Of a stretch of DNA of 64,000 nucleotides, positions 27,854 to 36,740 are shown piece by piece; position 1 is the stretch's first letter, and each line of letters starts with the position of its first letter. A program made the position numbers and the translations under genes. The stretch comes from Pseudarthrobacter sp. L1SW. GTDB lineage: Bacteria > Actinomycetota > Actinomycetes > Actinomycetales > Micrococcaceae. The notes below the pieces were generated by a model. The model was not told the DNA's origin, searched no databases, and saw only the letters and a program-made list of their open reading frames with translations. The DNA is taken from positions 992,001-1,056,000 of the forward strand of contig NZ_CP078079.1 in NCBI RefSeq assembly GCF_020809045.1, read 5' to 3'.

Positions 27854-28708
27854 ATGGCTGGTTACGGGATGAAGATGGCAGGTGCTTTCCTGGTCTTTCT
27901 TGGCCTCTTGGTTACAGGAATGGCTCCGGGGGCAGCAGCTCCGCCACCAGGAGACAAAGACCCGGTGGGCAATGATGTCTCCTGGCCCCAGTGCGGCAAG
28001 ACGCTGCCGACCGGACAGGCATTCGCGATCGTAGGCGTGACCGGAGGACTAGCCAACAACACGAACCCTTGCCTCGCCGAGCAACTCTCCTGGGCAAAAT
28101 CCTCCACGGGGGGAACTTCCCAGCCCAGAGTTGCTTTGTATGTAAACACTGCCAACCCGGGACATGAGGGCTCCTGGTGGCCTTCGTCCAACATCTACGC
28201 TAACGCAAACGTCCCGAACCCTTACGGGACGTGCGACTCGAAAGGAGAAGTCGAAGGGCCCGTCGACCTCCCCTGTTCCTACATGTACGGGTATGCCAAG
28301 GCGTATGACGACGCCAATATCCGAGGCGTGACGAATCCCGGTACATATTTCTGGTGGCTGGATGTGGAGACGGGCAATAGCTGGCAGACCGACAAGGCCC
28401 TGAACCGGGCAACCCTGGAAGGCATGGTGAACCACTTCAAAAGCATCACTGCCGGCAAGAAGGACTCGGACGGCAAGGCAGCCGGTGTCGGGATTTACTC
28501 GACGGGAAGTCAATGGGGAACCATTGCCGGGACTGTGCCCTCGAGCAGCCCACTGACTGGATTGCCCAGCTGGCTTGCGGGTGCCAAGACCCTGCGGGGT
28601 GCGAAATCGAACTGTTCCCTGCCTGGCTTGACCCCTGGCAGCCCGGTCACCGTGACCCAATATGTATCGGCGGGACTTGATTACGACTACTCCTGCCCGA
28701 CTCGATGA
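27854..28708 (+). CDS. Secreted GH25-like protein
   Basis: 284 residues with a signal peptide (AGAFLVFLGLLVTGMAPGAAA). The mature start 'GNDVSWPQCGKTLP' and the central 'TYFWWLDVETGNSWQTD' fit an actinobacterial family with a glycosidase (GH25-like/DUF1906) TIM-barrel fold; the D-x-E in WLDVETG is the likely active-site strand. Ends with 'YVSAGLDYDYSCP'. A cell-wall hydrolase is the plausible role, not established. Lower GC than neighbours to the eye. Confidence 0.75.
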   Translation: MAGYGMKMAGAFLVFLGLLVTGMAPGAAAPPPGDKDPVGNDVSWPQCGKTLPTGQAFAIVGVTGGLANNTNPCLAEQLSWAKSSTGGTSQPRVALYVNTANPGHEGSWWPSSNIYANANVPNPYGTCDSKGEVEGPVDLPCSYMYGYAKAYDDANIRGVTNPGTYFWWLDVETGNSWQTDKALNRATLEGMVNHFKSITAGKKDSDGKAAGVGIYSTGSQWGTIAGTVPSSSPLTGLPSWLAGAKTLRGAKSNCSLPGLTPGSPVTVTQYVSAGLDYDYSCPTR

Positions 28709-28769
28709 CCGGACGAACCACTGCGTGGTGAACATCGGCGGGGCCAAACGCGTGTTCGATACTCAAACC

Positions 28770-28991
28770 ATGCTGAATTACTTCCGTGAAACACAAGAAG
28801 CGCGAATAGCTACTCCCGGGCGGCGTTTCTACAACTACGTTTCTGCAGCGGTGATCCTTATCGTCATGGCACTGGTTTTTGCGGGCCTCGTACCTCTGTG
28901 GATTTTTTGGATCGCCTTCCCCATGTCGCTCGTTCTGGACGCCCTTTTGACCCGGAAGTGGGTCAGGGAAGATGCACTCGGAGATTACTGA
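28770..28991 (+). CDS. Small two-helix membrane protein
   Basis: 73 residues with two hydrophobic helices (YVSAAVILIVMALVFAGLVP and IFWIAFPMSLVLDALL) flanked by charged tails, resembling 2TM-domain or phage-shock-like helper proteins. The start is uncertain: a GTG at 28727 would extend the protein by 14 residues, and neither has a strong binding site. Function unknown. Confidence 0.5.
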   Translation: MLNYFRETQEARIATPGRRFYNYVSAAVILIVMALVFAGLVPLWIFWIAFPMSLVLDALLTRKWVREDALGDY

Positions 28992-29157
28992 GCCGCCCAG
29001 CGGCAGTAGGCGTGCCGCTGCCTGCCCCGTTGACGTACAGAATCAGCGATTAGACATGCTGGCTCTCGGAATCGGTGCAGGTAATGACGCCGCCATGTCG
29101 CTCCGGGACAACACCGGCTGTTGGGTGGGACAGGCGCCCGCCGTGAGGCGGGTACCG

Positions 29158-29976
29158 TTAGCGAAGGCTGCGGAGGAACGCCGCTGTGTCCGCTGCCACC
29201 TGCTCGGGGCATTCCCACAGGACCACGTGCGCCACGCGGGGGTAGACCGTCAGGATCGCCCCGGGTATCCGGGCCGCAAGGATTTCCTGGCCGCTGCGGG
29301 GCAGCAGATTGTCCTCGGCGCCGTACAGGATGAGCGTGGACGCGTGGATGGTCCCGGATTCGGTGGGCGGGACGGCTTCGCAGAGCCCGTTCAGGATGCC
29401 CTTCCAGGCGTGGGCGGGCATCGTGACTCCGTCGCGGACACGGTCCTCCATGTACCAGCCCGGGACGTCGTGCAGCAGGGGAAACCAGGACAGGGAGTCC
29501 CGTACCCAGGCCTCATCCACGGGGTCGGTGAGCGCATCCACCTCGTCGGCGAAGGCGGGCCGTTTCTGCAGGCTGAACGGAGAACCCACCAGCACCAGCG
29601 CCGCCACCTTTTCCGGGTGGTCGACGGCGAGCTGCTGGGCCACATAGCCGCCGCTGGAGGAACCAACGACGGCGGCCCGCGGGACGTCCAGTGCGTCCAG
29701 GATGGCGGCGGCGTCCTCAGCCTGTTCGGCCAGGGAGTAGCCGCCCACGGGTTTGTCCGCCTCACCCTGCCCCCGGAGGTCCGGTGCGTAGATGCGGAAG
29801 CCGGTGAGCAGCGGGATCAGCCGGTCGAAGCTTTTGCGGGATTCACCCCAGGCGTGGAGGAGCAGAACGGGCGGGGCTCCGGCGTCGTCCTGGCCGTTGT
29901 CTTTTCTGTTGTCCTGGACGAGGCACGGCACCGTGATGCCGGTGCGGAGGCGGAGGTGCCGGATATCGGCTTCCAT
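29158..29976 (-). CDS. Alpha/beta hydrolase
   Basis: 272 residues. The oxyanion segment 'PVLLLHAWGESRKSFD', the nucleophile elbow G-S-S107-S-G, the acid 'LILYGAEDNLLP' and the terminal His in 'RVAHVVLWE' define a complete catalytic triad in the order of the fold. The build is that of esterase/haloperoxidase-like hydrolases. The substrate is unknown. It lies 31 bp downstream of the SRPBCC gene on the same strand, so an operon is likely. Confidence 0.88.
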   Translation of the reverse strand: MEADIRHLRLRTGITVPCLVQDNRKDNGQDDAGAPPVLLLHAWGESRKSFDRLIPLLTGFRIYAPDLRGQGEADKPVGGYSLAEQAEDAAAILDALDVPRAAVVGSSSGGYVAQQLAVDHPEKVAALVLVGSPFSLQKRPAFADEVDALTDPVDEAWVRDSLSWFPLLHDVPGWYMEDRVRDGVTMPAHAWKGILNGLCEAVPPTESGTIHASTLILYGAEDNLLPRSGQEILAARIPGAILTVYPRVAHVVLWECPEQVAADTAAFLRSLR

Positions 29977-30007
29977 GGTTTCAGAGTACGCCGGGCTGCC
30001 CGGCGAG

Positions 30008-30460
30008 TCAGCCTTCGCGTCCGGCCGCCTTATCAACGGCCGCCAGCATGCTCGTGAATGTCGCCGTCAGCATCCTGTCTATCGCCGGTCCTGTCACTTT
30101 GCCGAGGGGCCCGCCCCTTGGCACGTAACGGTAATGGAAGGTCATCGCTGTTCCGGCACCTTCCGGCTCGAGGACGAGCCGGGATTCGGCGTGCTTGAAC
30201 GGCACCAGTGCCGACGGCTCATTCATTGTTGCGATGGCGTGCCGCTCTTCCCACGCCGTCACGGTCTCGACCATGGTGCCCACGGGCGATAGACGGACCC
30301 GACGGCGGGCACCCACCCCAGTGGTCTTGCCACCGATGGCCTCCGATGCCTTGAGGCCGTCCCACACCTTTGCCAGGTGCGGGAAGTCCGCCAGCACTGC
30401 CCAGATCGAGGCCACGGAGGCCGGGGACTTTCGATGTACGATGAGGTTTCGCTCGGTCAT
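30008..30460 (-). CDS. SRPBCC-family protein
   Basis: 150 residues. 'VHRKSPASVASIWAVLADFP' at the start and 'TFHYRYVPRGGPLGKV' followed by a long C-terminal helix are typical of the START/Bet v1-like SRPBCC fold, which binds hydrophobic ligands. ATG 30460 is preceded by GGTGGAAAG. It is followed by the alpha/beta hydrolase gene. Confidence 0.82.
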   Translation of the reverse strand: MTERNLIVHRKSPASVASIWAVLADFPHLAKVWDGLKASEAIGGKTTGVGARRRVRLSPVGTMVETVTAWEERHAIATMNEPSALVPFKHAESRLVLEPEGAGTAMTFHYRYVPRGGPLGKVTGPAIDRMLTATFTSMLAAVDKAAGREG

Positions 30461-30650
30461 GGCTATGGCTTTCCACCTTCGGTAACGGCTGCGCGCGGTG
30501 CGCGGCGCAGCTGCAACAGGTTCCTCGAGTACTCCTCCTGCAAAAAGGATCAGCCATCGCTGCTGTGCCGGGACAGGGTCCAAGGTCCCAACGGCCCGCG
30601 CATGGGCCGTACCTACTTGCGAGCGGGGGGTCTTGGTGGAAAGGAATGTC

Positions 30651-32324
30651 CTAGTTCTCCGGTAGCGGGCCTCGCGGGGCGCTGCTGACGATCCCGCGGT
30701 CCAGGGCAAGCGTCGCAGCCTGTGTCCGGGAACTCACGCCGAGCTTGTTGAAAATGTTGCTCACGTGCCGCTGGACAGTTCGCTCGCTGAGGAACAACTC
30801 TGCACCAATTGCCCGGTTGGGCATGCCCTGCACGATTAATCTGAGCACCCCGACCTCGCGCGGAGAGAGGCCGTGCTGGCCCGGAATGTCGGAATGCTGG
30901 AGCATGCCCTGGACCACCAGCAGGTCGTGACGGGCGCCGAGACTTCTGAAGGCCTGGCGCGCCGCTTCGAGTTCCAGGTCCGCCGCCTCGTCGTCCCCCA
31001 CACCCCGGTACGCGCTGGCCAGGAGCACGGAGCACTGCGCCGTTTCATAGGGGACGTCCAGGTCCCGCCACAGACCGGCGGCCTCCCGGAGCTGGGGGAG
31101 TGCCTTCCGCCACTCATTGCTGGCAAGAGCCAGTTCCCCGAGGGCACGCGCATGGGTGGCCCGCACGCTGTCGGACGCGAAATGCTCCGCGTGGCTGCCC
31201 AACTCGGCTGTAGCGGCCTCGGCTTCACCCGCAGCGTCAGCCGCCAGGAGGACGGTCACCGCCGCAGGCAGCAGTTCCACGCGGGCAGCCGGTCCCACGG
31301 CCTCGCCAAGCGCACGCCGGATCCCCGCTGCCGCCGCGGGCACGTCTCCGAGGGAGAGCCGGAGCTGGGCGAGCCCCGGCTGGGTGGGGCCTCCGGTGAA
31401 TGCCGCCGTCCGGTAGGCTGCCTCCGCCTCGGGAAAGTCACCGAAAAGCCGATGCGATTCACCGAGCTCATAGCGCGCATGCCCCATGAAGCGGGATCCT
31501 GCGCCCTCGGCCAAGCTCCGGCATGCGTCTTCCAGTTGGGCAAGGGCTGCCGTCCACTTGCCGGCGAGCCGGAGGTGGACCGCGTGGTAGGTCAGGCAGT
31601 GACCGTAGAAGGGCCCGCCGAACGGAGGCACCTTCTCGAGCCACGATCCGAGGGCGGCGCTCCATTCCCGAACCCGCGCGACGTCGTGCACCTCCATTTC
31701 GCAGGTGCCGATCGCCGCGCAGTAGAGCAGGCTTGTGGTCCGTGGCGTCGTCTCGCCCGCCAGGACGCGGAGCATGCCATCGTCTAGCCAGTCCAGCCCG
31801 TCCGTGAACCGGCCGGACAGGACCAGGGCGCGGCCGGTGAGGAGCGCGGAGAAGGCGAGCTGATCGGCGTCGTGCATCCTTGCGGCCCCGTCACGGGCGC
31901 GGGCGAGGAGCGTGACGGCGTCGTCATAGGCACCGGCGCCCATCCGGTAGTAAGCCGCGGTGATGAGCAGCCAGCCAGGCTCTTCACCGGCGTCGTCGGG
32001 GCCAAGTTCCCGGGCCCGTGCCAGCCAGCCGTTGGCCTGCGCGTCTTCGCCGTTGAGGCGGTAGGCCTGCCACAGCCAGAAAGCGGCGGCGACGGCGGGA
32101 CGCACCTGGCCGTTCGCGGCCCGCTCCTCGAACGCATGCACCAACGCGGCTATCGCGTCGTCGCGGAGCCCCACGATTTGTGCGCACTCGGCGAAGTACT
32201 CGAGATCCTCCACCCCGAGGCCGGCGGGCCCGCCGGCGGCGCGGAATTCGTCGCAGGCCTGCCGCCACGCGTACGACGCGTGGTAGTCCCGGGCGCGCGT
32301 GAGGTGATCTCCGTCGTCGGCCAT
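30651..32324 (-). CDS. LuxR-family regulator with helical-repeat sensor region
   Basis: 557 residues. About 480 N-terminal residues are Ala/Leu/Glu-rich helical repeats (TPR-like). The C-terminal 65 hold a LuxR/GerE helix-turn-helix ('GLSPREVGVLRLIVQGMPNR', 'LSERTVQRHVSNIFNKLGVS'). No P-loop is seen, unlike MalT/LAL regulators. ATG 32324 has GGGAGG six bases upstream. It is divergent from the ABM-like gene and may control it through the 157-bp shared region. Confidence 0.87.
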   Translation of the reverse strand: MADDGDHLTRARDYHASYAWRQACDEFRAAGGPAGLGVEDLEYFAECAQIVGLRDDAIAALVHAFEERAANGQVRPAVAAAFWLWQAYRLNGEDAQANGWLARARELGPDDAGEEPGWLLITAAYYRMGAGAYDDAVTLLARARDGAARMHDADQLAFSALLTGRALVLSGRFTDGLDWLDDGMLRVLAGETTPRTTSLLYCAAIGTCEMEVHDVARVREWSAALGSWLEKVPPFGGPFYGHCLTYHAVHLRLAGKWTAALAQLEDACRSLAEGAGSRFMGHARYELGESHRLFGDFPEAEAAYRTAAFTGGPTQPGLAQLRLSLGDVPAAAAGIRRALGEAVGPAARVELLPAAVTVLLAADAAGEAEAATAELGSHAEHFASDSVRATHARALGELALASNEWRKALPQLREAAGLWRDLDVPYETAQCSVLLASAYRGVGDDEAADLELEAARQAFRSLGARHDLLVVQGMLQHSDIPGQHGLSPREVGVLRLIVQGMPNRAIGAELFLSERTVQRHVSNIFNKLGVSSRTQAATLALDRGIVSSAPRGPLPEN

Positions 32325-32481
32325 TTCAACCTCCCGATCACTACTATGCATCGCTGGACTGGGCATAACTACCCAGTGCCGGATGCCGAAGCTGGCGCGG
32401 TCTGCCGATGCCGGCGTGGTGCGCCGGCGGGATCCTGAAAGTGATCCGCAGGGTGCGGACCACATGGTTCAGGAGGCCATC

Positions 32482-32868
32482 ATGTACGAGCCGTTTGTCT
32501 GCTTAAGCACCTACACCGTGCGCGCGGGGTACCTCGATGAAGCCCTCAAGTCCTGCCGCGAGGTGGCCAGCCTGGTGGAGAGCCGTGAGCCCAGGATGCT
32601 CGTGTTCCAGTTCTTCGCCGATGAACAGGGCCGGCAGATCACCGTCCTTCAGGTCCATGCCGACGCCGAATCCATGGCCAACCACATGGCCGTGGTCAGC
32701 GACCACCTGGCACGGTCCGGGTCGTGGCTGGAGTCGTTCGGCAACACGACCGTCCTGGGCCAGGCGCCGGCGGTCCTCTCGCAGTGGTACCGGGAGGCGG
32801 GTGAGGACCTTACAGAGTTCCCGCGGCACATTGCCGGCGTTATCCGGGTCGGGTCGCCGGTTAGCTGA
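32482..32868 (+). CDS. Antibiotic-biosynthesis-monooxygenase (ABM)-like protein
   Basis: 128 residues of ferredoxin-like dimeric alpha/beta-barrel type. 'VCLSTYTVRAGYLDEALKSC', 'EPRMLVFQFFADEQG' and 'TVLQVHADAESMANHM' follow the ABM/quinol-monooxygenase pattern. ATG 32482 has AGGAGG five bases upstream; an earlier ATG at 32464 is less likely. It is divergent from the LuxR gene. The substrate is unknown. Confidence 0.75.
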   Translation: MYEPFVCLSTYTVRAGYLDEALKSCREVASLVESREPRMLVFQFFADEQGRQITVLQVHADAESMANHMAVVSDHLARSGSWLESFGNTTVLGQAPAVLSQWYREAGEDLTEFPRHIAGVIRVGSPVS

Positions 32869-32896
32869 GCGCGTCCAGCCGGGCGCCCTGCCGGGC

Positions 32897-33163
32897 CTAC
32901 GACGGCGGCGGGCTGGCAGGGAATTGCCGAGTCCCGTCCGGGGCGCCTGAGTCCACTACAAAGGCTGCGGCCAACGCCATGAAGCCGGTGGCCGTTCTCA
33001 CGGCCGGTTGGGAACCGGCGTTGACGATGCCCATCTCGTCTTGGGCGTAGCTGGGAAGCGTGCCGTCCACCGTGCGGGTCAGGGAGCGCTTTTCTCCCCG
33101 CGCGAGGACCCGCTCGTGCTCGGTCCGGACCTGGTGGTCACGGTCGCGGTTCGTGCCGGACAT
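32897..33163 (-). CDS. Hypothetical small protein
   Basis: 88 residues: a charged N-terminus (GTNRDRDHQVRTEHERVL) and one moderately hydrophobic stretch (ATGFMALAAAFVVDSG). ATG 33163 has AGGGGAC just upstream. The stop codon and last four codons lie in a copy of the GCCGCCGTCGTA repeat core. No recognised family. Confidence 0.45.
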   Translation of the reverse strand: MSGTNRDRDHQVRTEHERVLARGEKRSLTRTVDGTLPSYAQDEMGIVNAGSQPAVRTATGFMALAAAFVVDSGAPDGTRQFPASPPPS

Positions 33164-33217
33164 CAGTCCCCTGTGGGATCCCTTGACAGCAGTCATCAAT
33201 CCGGCTCCCGTTCCGCC

Positions 33218-34876
33218 CTAGCCCGCCACCGCCGCCTTCGCAGCCCGGGACGCCTTCATCCACTCGGTCAGCCACGGCGCCCGGACTGCGGAGGTGATCC
33301 GGCAGTCGGCCACGAAGGTTCCCTTGGCGCCGGCATCGATCCAGTGTCGAAGCGCGGAGAGGTCCTCCAGCGAACGGATGACCGCAGACTCCGCCCCCAA
33401 AGCCCGCGCTATCCCGCTGAAGTCCACCTCCGGGATCAGCATCGGCTTCTCGGTCAGGCCCTGGGTGCCGTACTGGTGGATCTCCGCACCGTAGGCGGCG
33501 TCGTTGTAGATCACCACGACGGCGCTGCGGGCGGCGGCAATCAACGATTCGAGGTCGGCCAGGCCCATCAGGAAACCGCCGTCGCCGGAGGCCAGCACCA
33601 GGGTGCGGTCGTCCTCCACCGCCCGGGCTGCCCCGACGGCGCTGGCCAGCCCCAGCCCGATGGTCTGGTAGGCGGTCCCCACCATCACCAGGTCCTGCGG
33701 CCGCGGGATGTTCCAGTACATGGGCGCCCAGCCGATGAAGTGCCCGCCGTCCTGGACCACCGTGCGGCGCTCGGGCAGCACGGCGTCGAGCGCGCTGGCA
33801 AGGGCTCGCGGGTCCAAGCGGCCGTCCGGGGATTCAGTGGAGCCGGGATCGTGCCCCGGCCCGGAGGCCAGGCGCCGGGAAGCTTCAGGACGCCATGCTC
33901 CAGCAGCAACGTCACCATCAAGCAAAGACAACAGATGCGAAGCAGCGGCCTTCGCGTCCGCGCTGACGAACAGGTCCACCCTCGGATTCGTCGGCTGCAG
34001 CCCGGTGTCGATCTGGATGACCGTGCTGTCCGGGCCCAGCAGGTGCCCGAACCGCATGGTGAACGGGCTCAGGCTCGCCCCGGCCACCAGGACCACGTCG
34101 GCCTCGCCCATGAGCCCGGCCGCGGTGTCGGTGCCGAAACCGCCCGCGACGCCCAGGTACCCCTCGCCTTTGAGGAGGTTGAGCGCCAAGGCGGTTCCGG
34201 CGGTCAGTGCGCCGAGGCGGTCGGCGAGCTCGCGGAGCTGCGGGCCGGCTCCGGCGAGGTGCGCACCCCGGCCGGCCAGGATCAGCGGCCGTCTTGCCCC
34301 CGCCAGGAGGCGGGCAACCTGCCCAAGGCCGCCGTCGACGTCGTCCCTCACCTTTGGCGCCGCCGGCTCCGGAAGCTCCTCGTCCGCAGCCCCGAGCGCC
34401 GCGAGGTCGTAGGGGATGGCAAGCACGACGGCGGTGCGCTGGGTCAGTGCGTAGTCCACCGCCTGCCGGGTGATGGCGCCCGCTGCGTCGCGGGTGACGG
34501 TGAAGGTGGCCGCGCCGAGGCCGGCGGCGATGGCCGCCTGGTCCACGTCCCAGGGCCGGGGGCCGCTGGTGGGGGCGTCGCCGGTGACCAGTACGACCGG
34601 GATCTGCGCCTGGACCGCCTCGGCGACGGCGGTGAGCGCGTTGGTGTAGCCGGGGCCGTAGGTGGTGGTGCCCGCGGCGAGGCGTCCCGACGTGCGGTAG
34701 TAGGCGTCGGCCGCGGCGATGGCGGCGCCCTCGTGCCGGACGGGGGTGAAGCGGAGACCCTGCTTTTCCGCGGCGTCCAGGAAGTAGACATTGCCGTTAC
34801 CCATGACGCCGAAGACGTCACTGACATAGCTGCTGAGAACCTGCGCCACGCGGCCGGACACCGTAAGAGAAGTCAT
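33218..34876 (-). CDS. TPP-dependent acetolactate-synthase-like enzyme
   Basis: 552 residues in the Pyr-central-PP order of TPP enzymes. Glu49 in 'FTPVRHEGAAIAAADAYYR' is the cofactor-activating Glu. The TPP-binding motif is 'LASGDGGFLMGLADLESL' ending in IYND. The 'GPGYTNALTAVAEAVQAQIP' segment fits acetolactate synthase or 2-oxoacid decarboxylase-like members. Biosynthetic acetolactate synthase is unlikely because no small subunit or ilv genes are near. The neighbouring aminotransferase and permease suggest it handles a 2-oxoacid from amino-acid breakdown (inference). No Shine-Dalgarno precedes the ATG, which lies in an inverted repeat. Confidence 0.87.
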   Translation of the reverse strand: MTSLTVSGRVAQVLSSYVSDVFGVMGNGNVYFLDAAEKQGLRFTPVRHEGAAIAAADAYYRTSGRLAAGTTTYGPGYTNALTAVAEAVQAQIPVVLVTGDAPTSGPRPWDVDQAAIAAGLGAATFTVTRDAAGAITRQAVDYALTQRTAVVLAIPYDLAALGAADEELPEPAAPKVRDDVDGGLGQVARLLAGARRPLILAGRGAHLAGAGPQLRELADRLGALTAGTALALNLLKGEGYLGVAGGFGTDTAAGLMGEADVVLVAGASLSPFTMRFGHLLGPDSTVIQIDTGLQPTNPRVDLFVSADAKAAASHLLSLLDGDVAAGAWRPEASRRLASGPGHDPGSTESPDGRLDPRALASALDAVLPERRTVVQDGGHFIGWAPMYWNIPRPQDLVMVGTAYQTIGLGLASAVGAARAVEDDRTLVLASGDGGFLMGLADLESLIAAARSAVVVIYNDAAYGAEIHQYGTQGLTEKPMLIPEVDFSGIARALGAESAVIRSLEDLSALRHWIDAGAKGTFVADCRITSAVRAPWLTEWMKASRAAKAAVAG

Positions 34877-34898
34877 GCAGGCATCGTGTGGCCTGCAT
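34875..34898. promoter_or_regulatory. Inverted repeat overlapping the TPP-enzyme start
   Basis: Perfect 8-bp arms ATGCAGGC (34875-34882) and GCCTGCAT (34891-34898) with an 8-base spacer. The start codon on the minus strand (34874-34876) overlaps one arm. It may be an operator, for example for the adjacent Lrp-type regulator, or a hairpin in a short leader. Confidence 0.55.
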
Positions 34899-34992
34899 CT
34901 CACATTCGCAATACCGCTGGATCCTGCTGGGACTTTTGTCAGCCGGAAGCGCGTGAAGTGACAATCTGCCCATTCATGGGCACGCCCTGCGG

Positions 34993-35496
34993 TCAGTCCG
35001 GAGTGCGGGATTCCTGCTCGGACAGCCGGCTGATGAGGCCGTCGTAGCGGGGCGGCATGAGTTCCAGGATGGAGATGGCCGTGCTGGTGCGCTGGACCCC
35101 TTCGATTTCCAGGATCTGGTTGGTGATGCGGTAGAGGTCGCCGGTGCCGCGGGCCACCACCTTGGCTACGAGGTCCGCGTCGCCGGTGGTGGCGTGCACC
35201 TCGATGACCTCCGGGATCGCCTCGAGCCCGTTCTCCACCGAGCCGGTGCGGGTCTGGCTGATCGAGAGTGAAAGGAAGGCCATCAGGTCGTAGCCCAGCG
35301 CGGCGGGGTCCAGCCTGCGGCTGAAGGAGCGGAGCGCGCCGCTGCGCTCCAGGCGCGCAAGGCGGGCGTGGACGGTGTTGCGGGCGACGCCGAGTGTCCG
35401 GGAGAGTGCCAGGGCGCTGGCTTCGGGGTCCTTGTCCAGGGCCAGGATGATCCTGCCGTCGAGGGAATCCAAGGTGCGAGAGTTCGCGATGGTCAT
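34993..35496 (-). CDS. Lrp/AsnC-family transcriptional regulator
   Basis: 167 residues. N-terminal helix-turn-helix ('LDSLDGRIILALDKDPEASA', 'LSRTLGVARNTVHARLARLE') and C-terminal RAM ligand domain ('EVIEVHATTGDADLVAKVVA') in the standard arrangement. It sits between the TPP enzyme and the divergent aminotransferase/permease genes, so it probably controls them in response to an amino acid. Confidence 0.92.
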   Translation of the reverse strand: MTIANSRTLDSLDGRIILALDKDPEASALALSRTLGVARNTVHARLARLERSGALRSFSRRLDPAALGYDLMAFLSLSISQTRTGSVENGLEAIPEVIEVHATTGDADLVAKVVARGTGDLYRITNQILEIEGVQRTSTAISILELMPPRYDGLISRLSEQESRTPD

Positions 35497-35589
35497 ATTT
35501 TCAGCATAGTTGCTAGAAGTTGAGCAGAAGTCCCAATGGCTAGAGCGTATCTTGCAATGTGGTCCGGGTCACTTCCATGATCGGAACCC

Positions 35590-36699
35590 ATGACCAGTAA
35601 TCAGCTCTTGGCCGGTCCCGAAACGGCGCTGCCCACCCTCCGTGGCGCCGTCGCCGGCCTTCCGTCGTACGTGCCGGGCCGGCGGGGCGCCGGTGCGGAC
35701 GTCGCCGCCCTCGCCAGCAATGAAAGCCACTATGACCCGCTGCCCGCAGCCGTCACTGCGGTGGCCGAGGCGGCCGGCAGGATGAACCGCTACCCGGACA
35801 TGGCCGCCGTCGAACTCCGCGAAAGGATCGCCCGGCACCTGGGCGTCTCCTTGGAGGAGGTGGCGGTGGGTCCCGGCAGCGTCGGCGTCCTCCAGCAGAT
35901 CATCACCGGCCTGTGCGACGCCGGGGATGAAGTGGTCTTCGCGTGGCGCTCCTTCGAGGCCTACCCCATCCTGGTGGAGCTGGCGGGCGCCCGTCCGGTC
36001 CGCGTCCCGCTGGACGACGCCGAGGGCCACGACCTGGACGCGATGGCCGCCGCCGTCACCGACCGCACCAAGGTCATCCTGCTCTGCACGCCCAGCAATC
36101 CCACCGGCGTGCCGATCAGCCACGACCACGTCGAGGCCTTCCTGGACGCCGTCCGTTCCGACGTCCTGGTGGTGATCGACGAGGCCTACGTGGAGTACGC
36201 CGACGCCGGCAGCGGCCCCGACTCCCTGGCGCTCTACCGCCGGTACCCGAACGTGTGCGTCCTGCGGACCTTCTCCAAGGCTTACGGGCTTGCGGGCCTG
36301 CGGGTGGGCTACGCAATTACGACGGCGGCCATCGCCGAAGGTTTGCGCCGCACCGCCCTGCCCTTTGCCGTGAGCGCGCTGGCCCAGCAGGCGGCCATCG
36401 CGTCGCTGGACGCGGGGGAGGAGATGGCAGCGCGCGTTGCTTTGGTGAAGCAGGAGCGCGCCCGGATGGCCGCGGAGCTGGAGACGCAGGGCTGGAAGCT
36501 GCAGCCGAGCCAGGGCAACTTCGTGTGGATCCGCGCGGACGGCGACAGCCTGGCGATGCTGGTGGACGCGTTCGACCGCGCGGACATCCTGGTCCGCGCA
36601 TACCCGGGCGACGGCGTGCGGATCACCGTGGCCCACCACGCCTCCAATAACCGCGTGCTCCGGGTCCTCGCAGCCCATGCGGCCTCGACAACTTTCTAA
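35590..36699 (+). CDS. PLP-dependent aminotransferase (HisC/aromatic type)
   Basis: 369 residues of fold-type I. PLP lysine K230 in 'LRTFSKAYGLAGLRVGYA'; 'LCTPSNPTGVPIS' and 'VVIDEAYVEYAD' carry the Asn and Asp/Tyr cofactor contacts. It resembles histidinol-phosphate and aromatic aminotransferases. There are no his genes near; the Lrp regulator and amino-acid permease point to use of an amino acid, giving the 2-oxoacid for the TPP enzyme. Confidence 0.88.
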   Translation: MTSNQLLAGPETALPTLRGAVAGLPSYVPGRRGAGADVAALASNESHYDPLPAAVTAVAEAAGRMNRYPDMAAVELRERIARHLGVSLEEVAVGPGSVGVLQQIITGLCDAGDEVVFAWRSFEAYPILVELAGARPVRVPLDDAEGHDLDAMAAAVTDRTKVILLCTPSNPTGVPISHDHVEAFLDAVRSDVLVVIDEAYVEYADAGSGPDSLALYRRYPNVCVLRTFSKAYGLAGLRVGYAITTAAIAEGLRRTALPFAVSALAQQAAIASLDAGEEMAARVALVKQERARMAAELETQGWKLQPSQGNFVWIRADGDSLAMLVDAFDRADILVRAYPGDGVRITVAHHASNNRVLRVLAAHAASTTF

Positions 36700-36740
36700 C
36701 CCCAACCCCCAACCCCGTTCCACCTAACAGAGGAATCCCC

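Noticed and set aside
33008..35047. 679-residue open frame on the plus strand opposite the TPP enzyme
   Set aside because: The TPP enzyme has all motifs on the minus strand; this frame is low-complexity and overlaps three genes.
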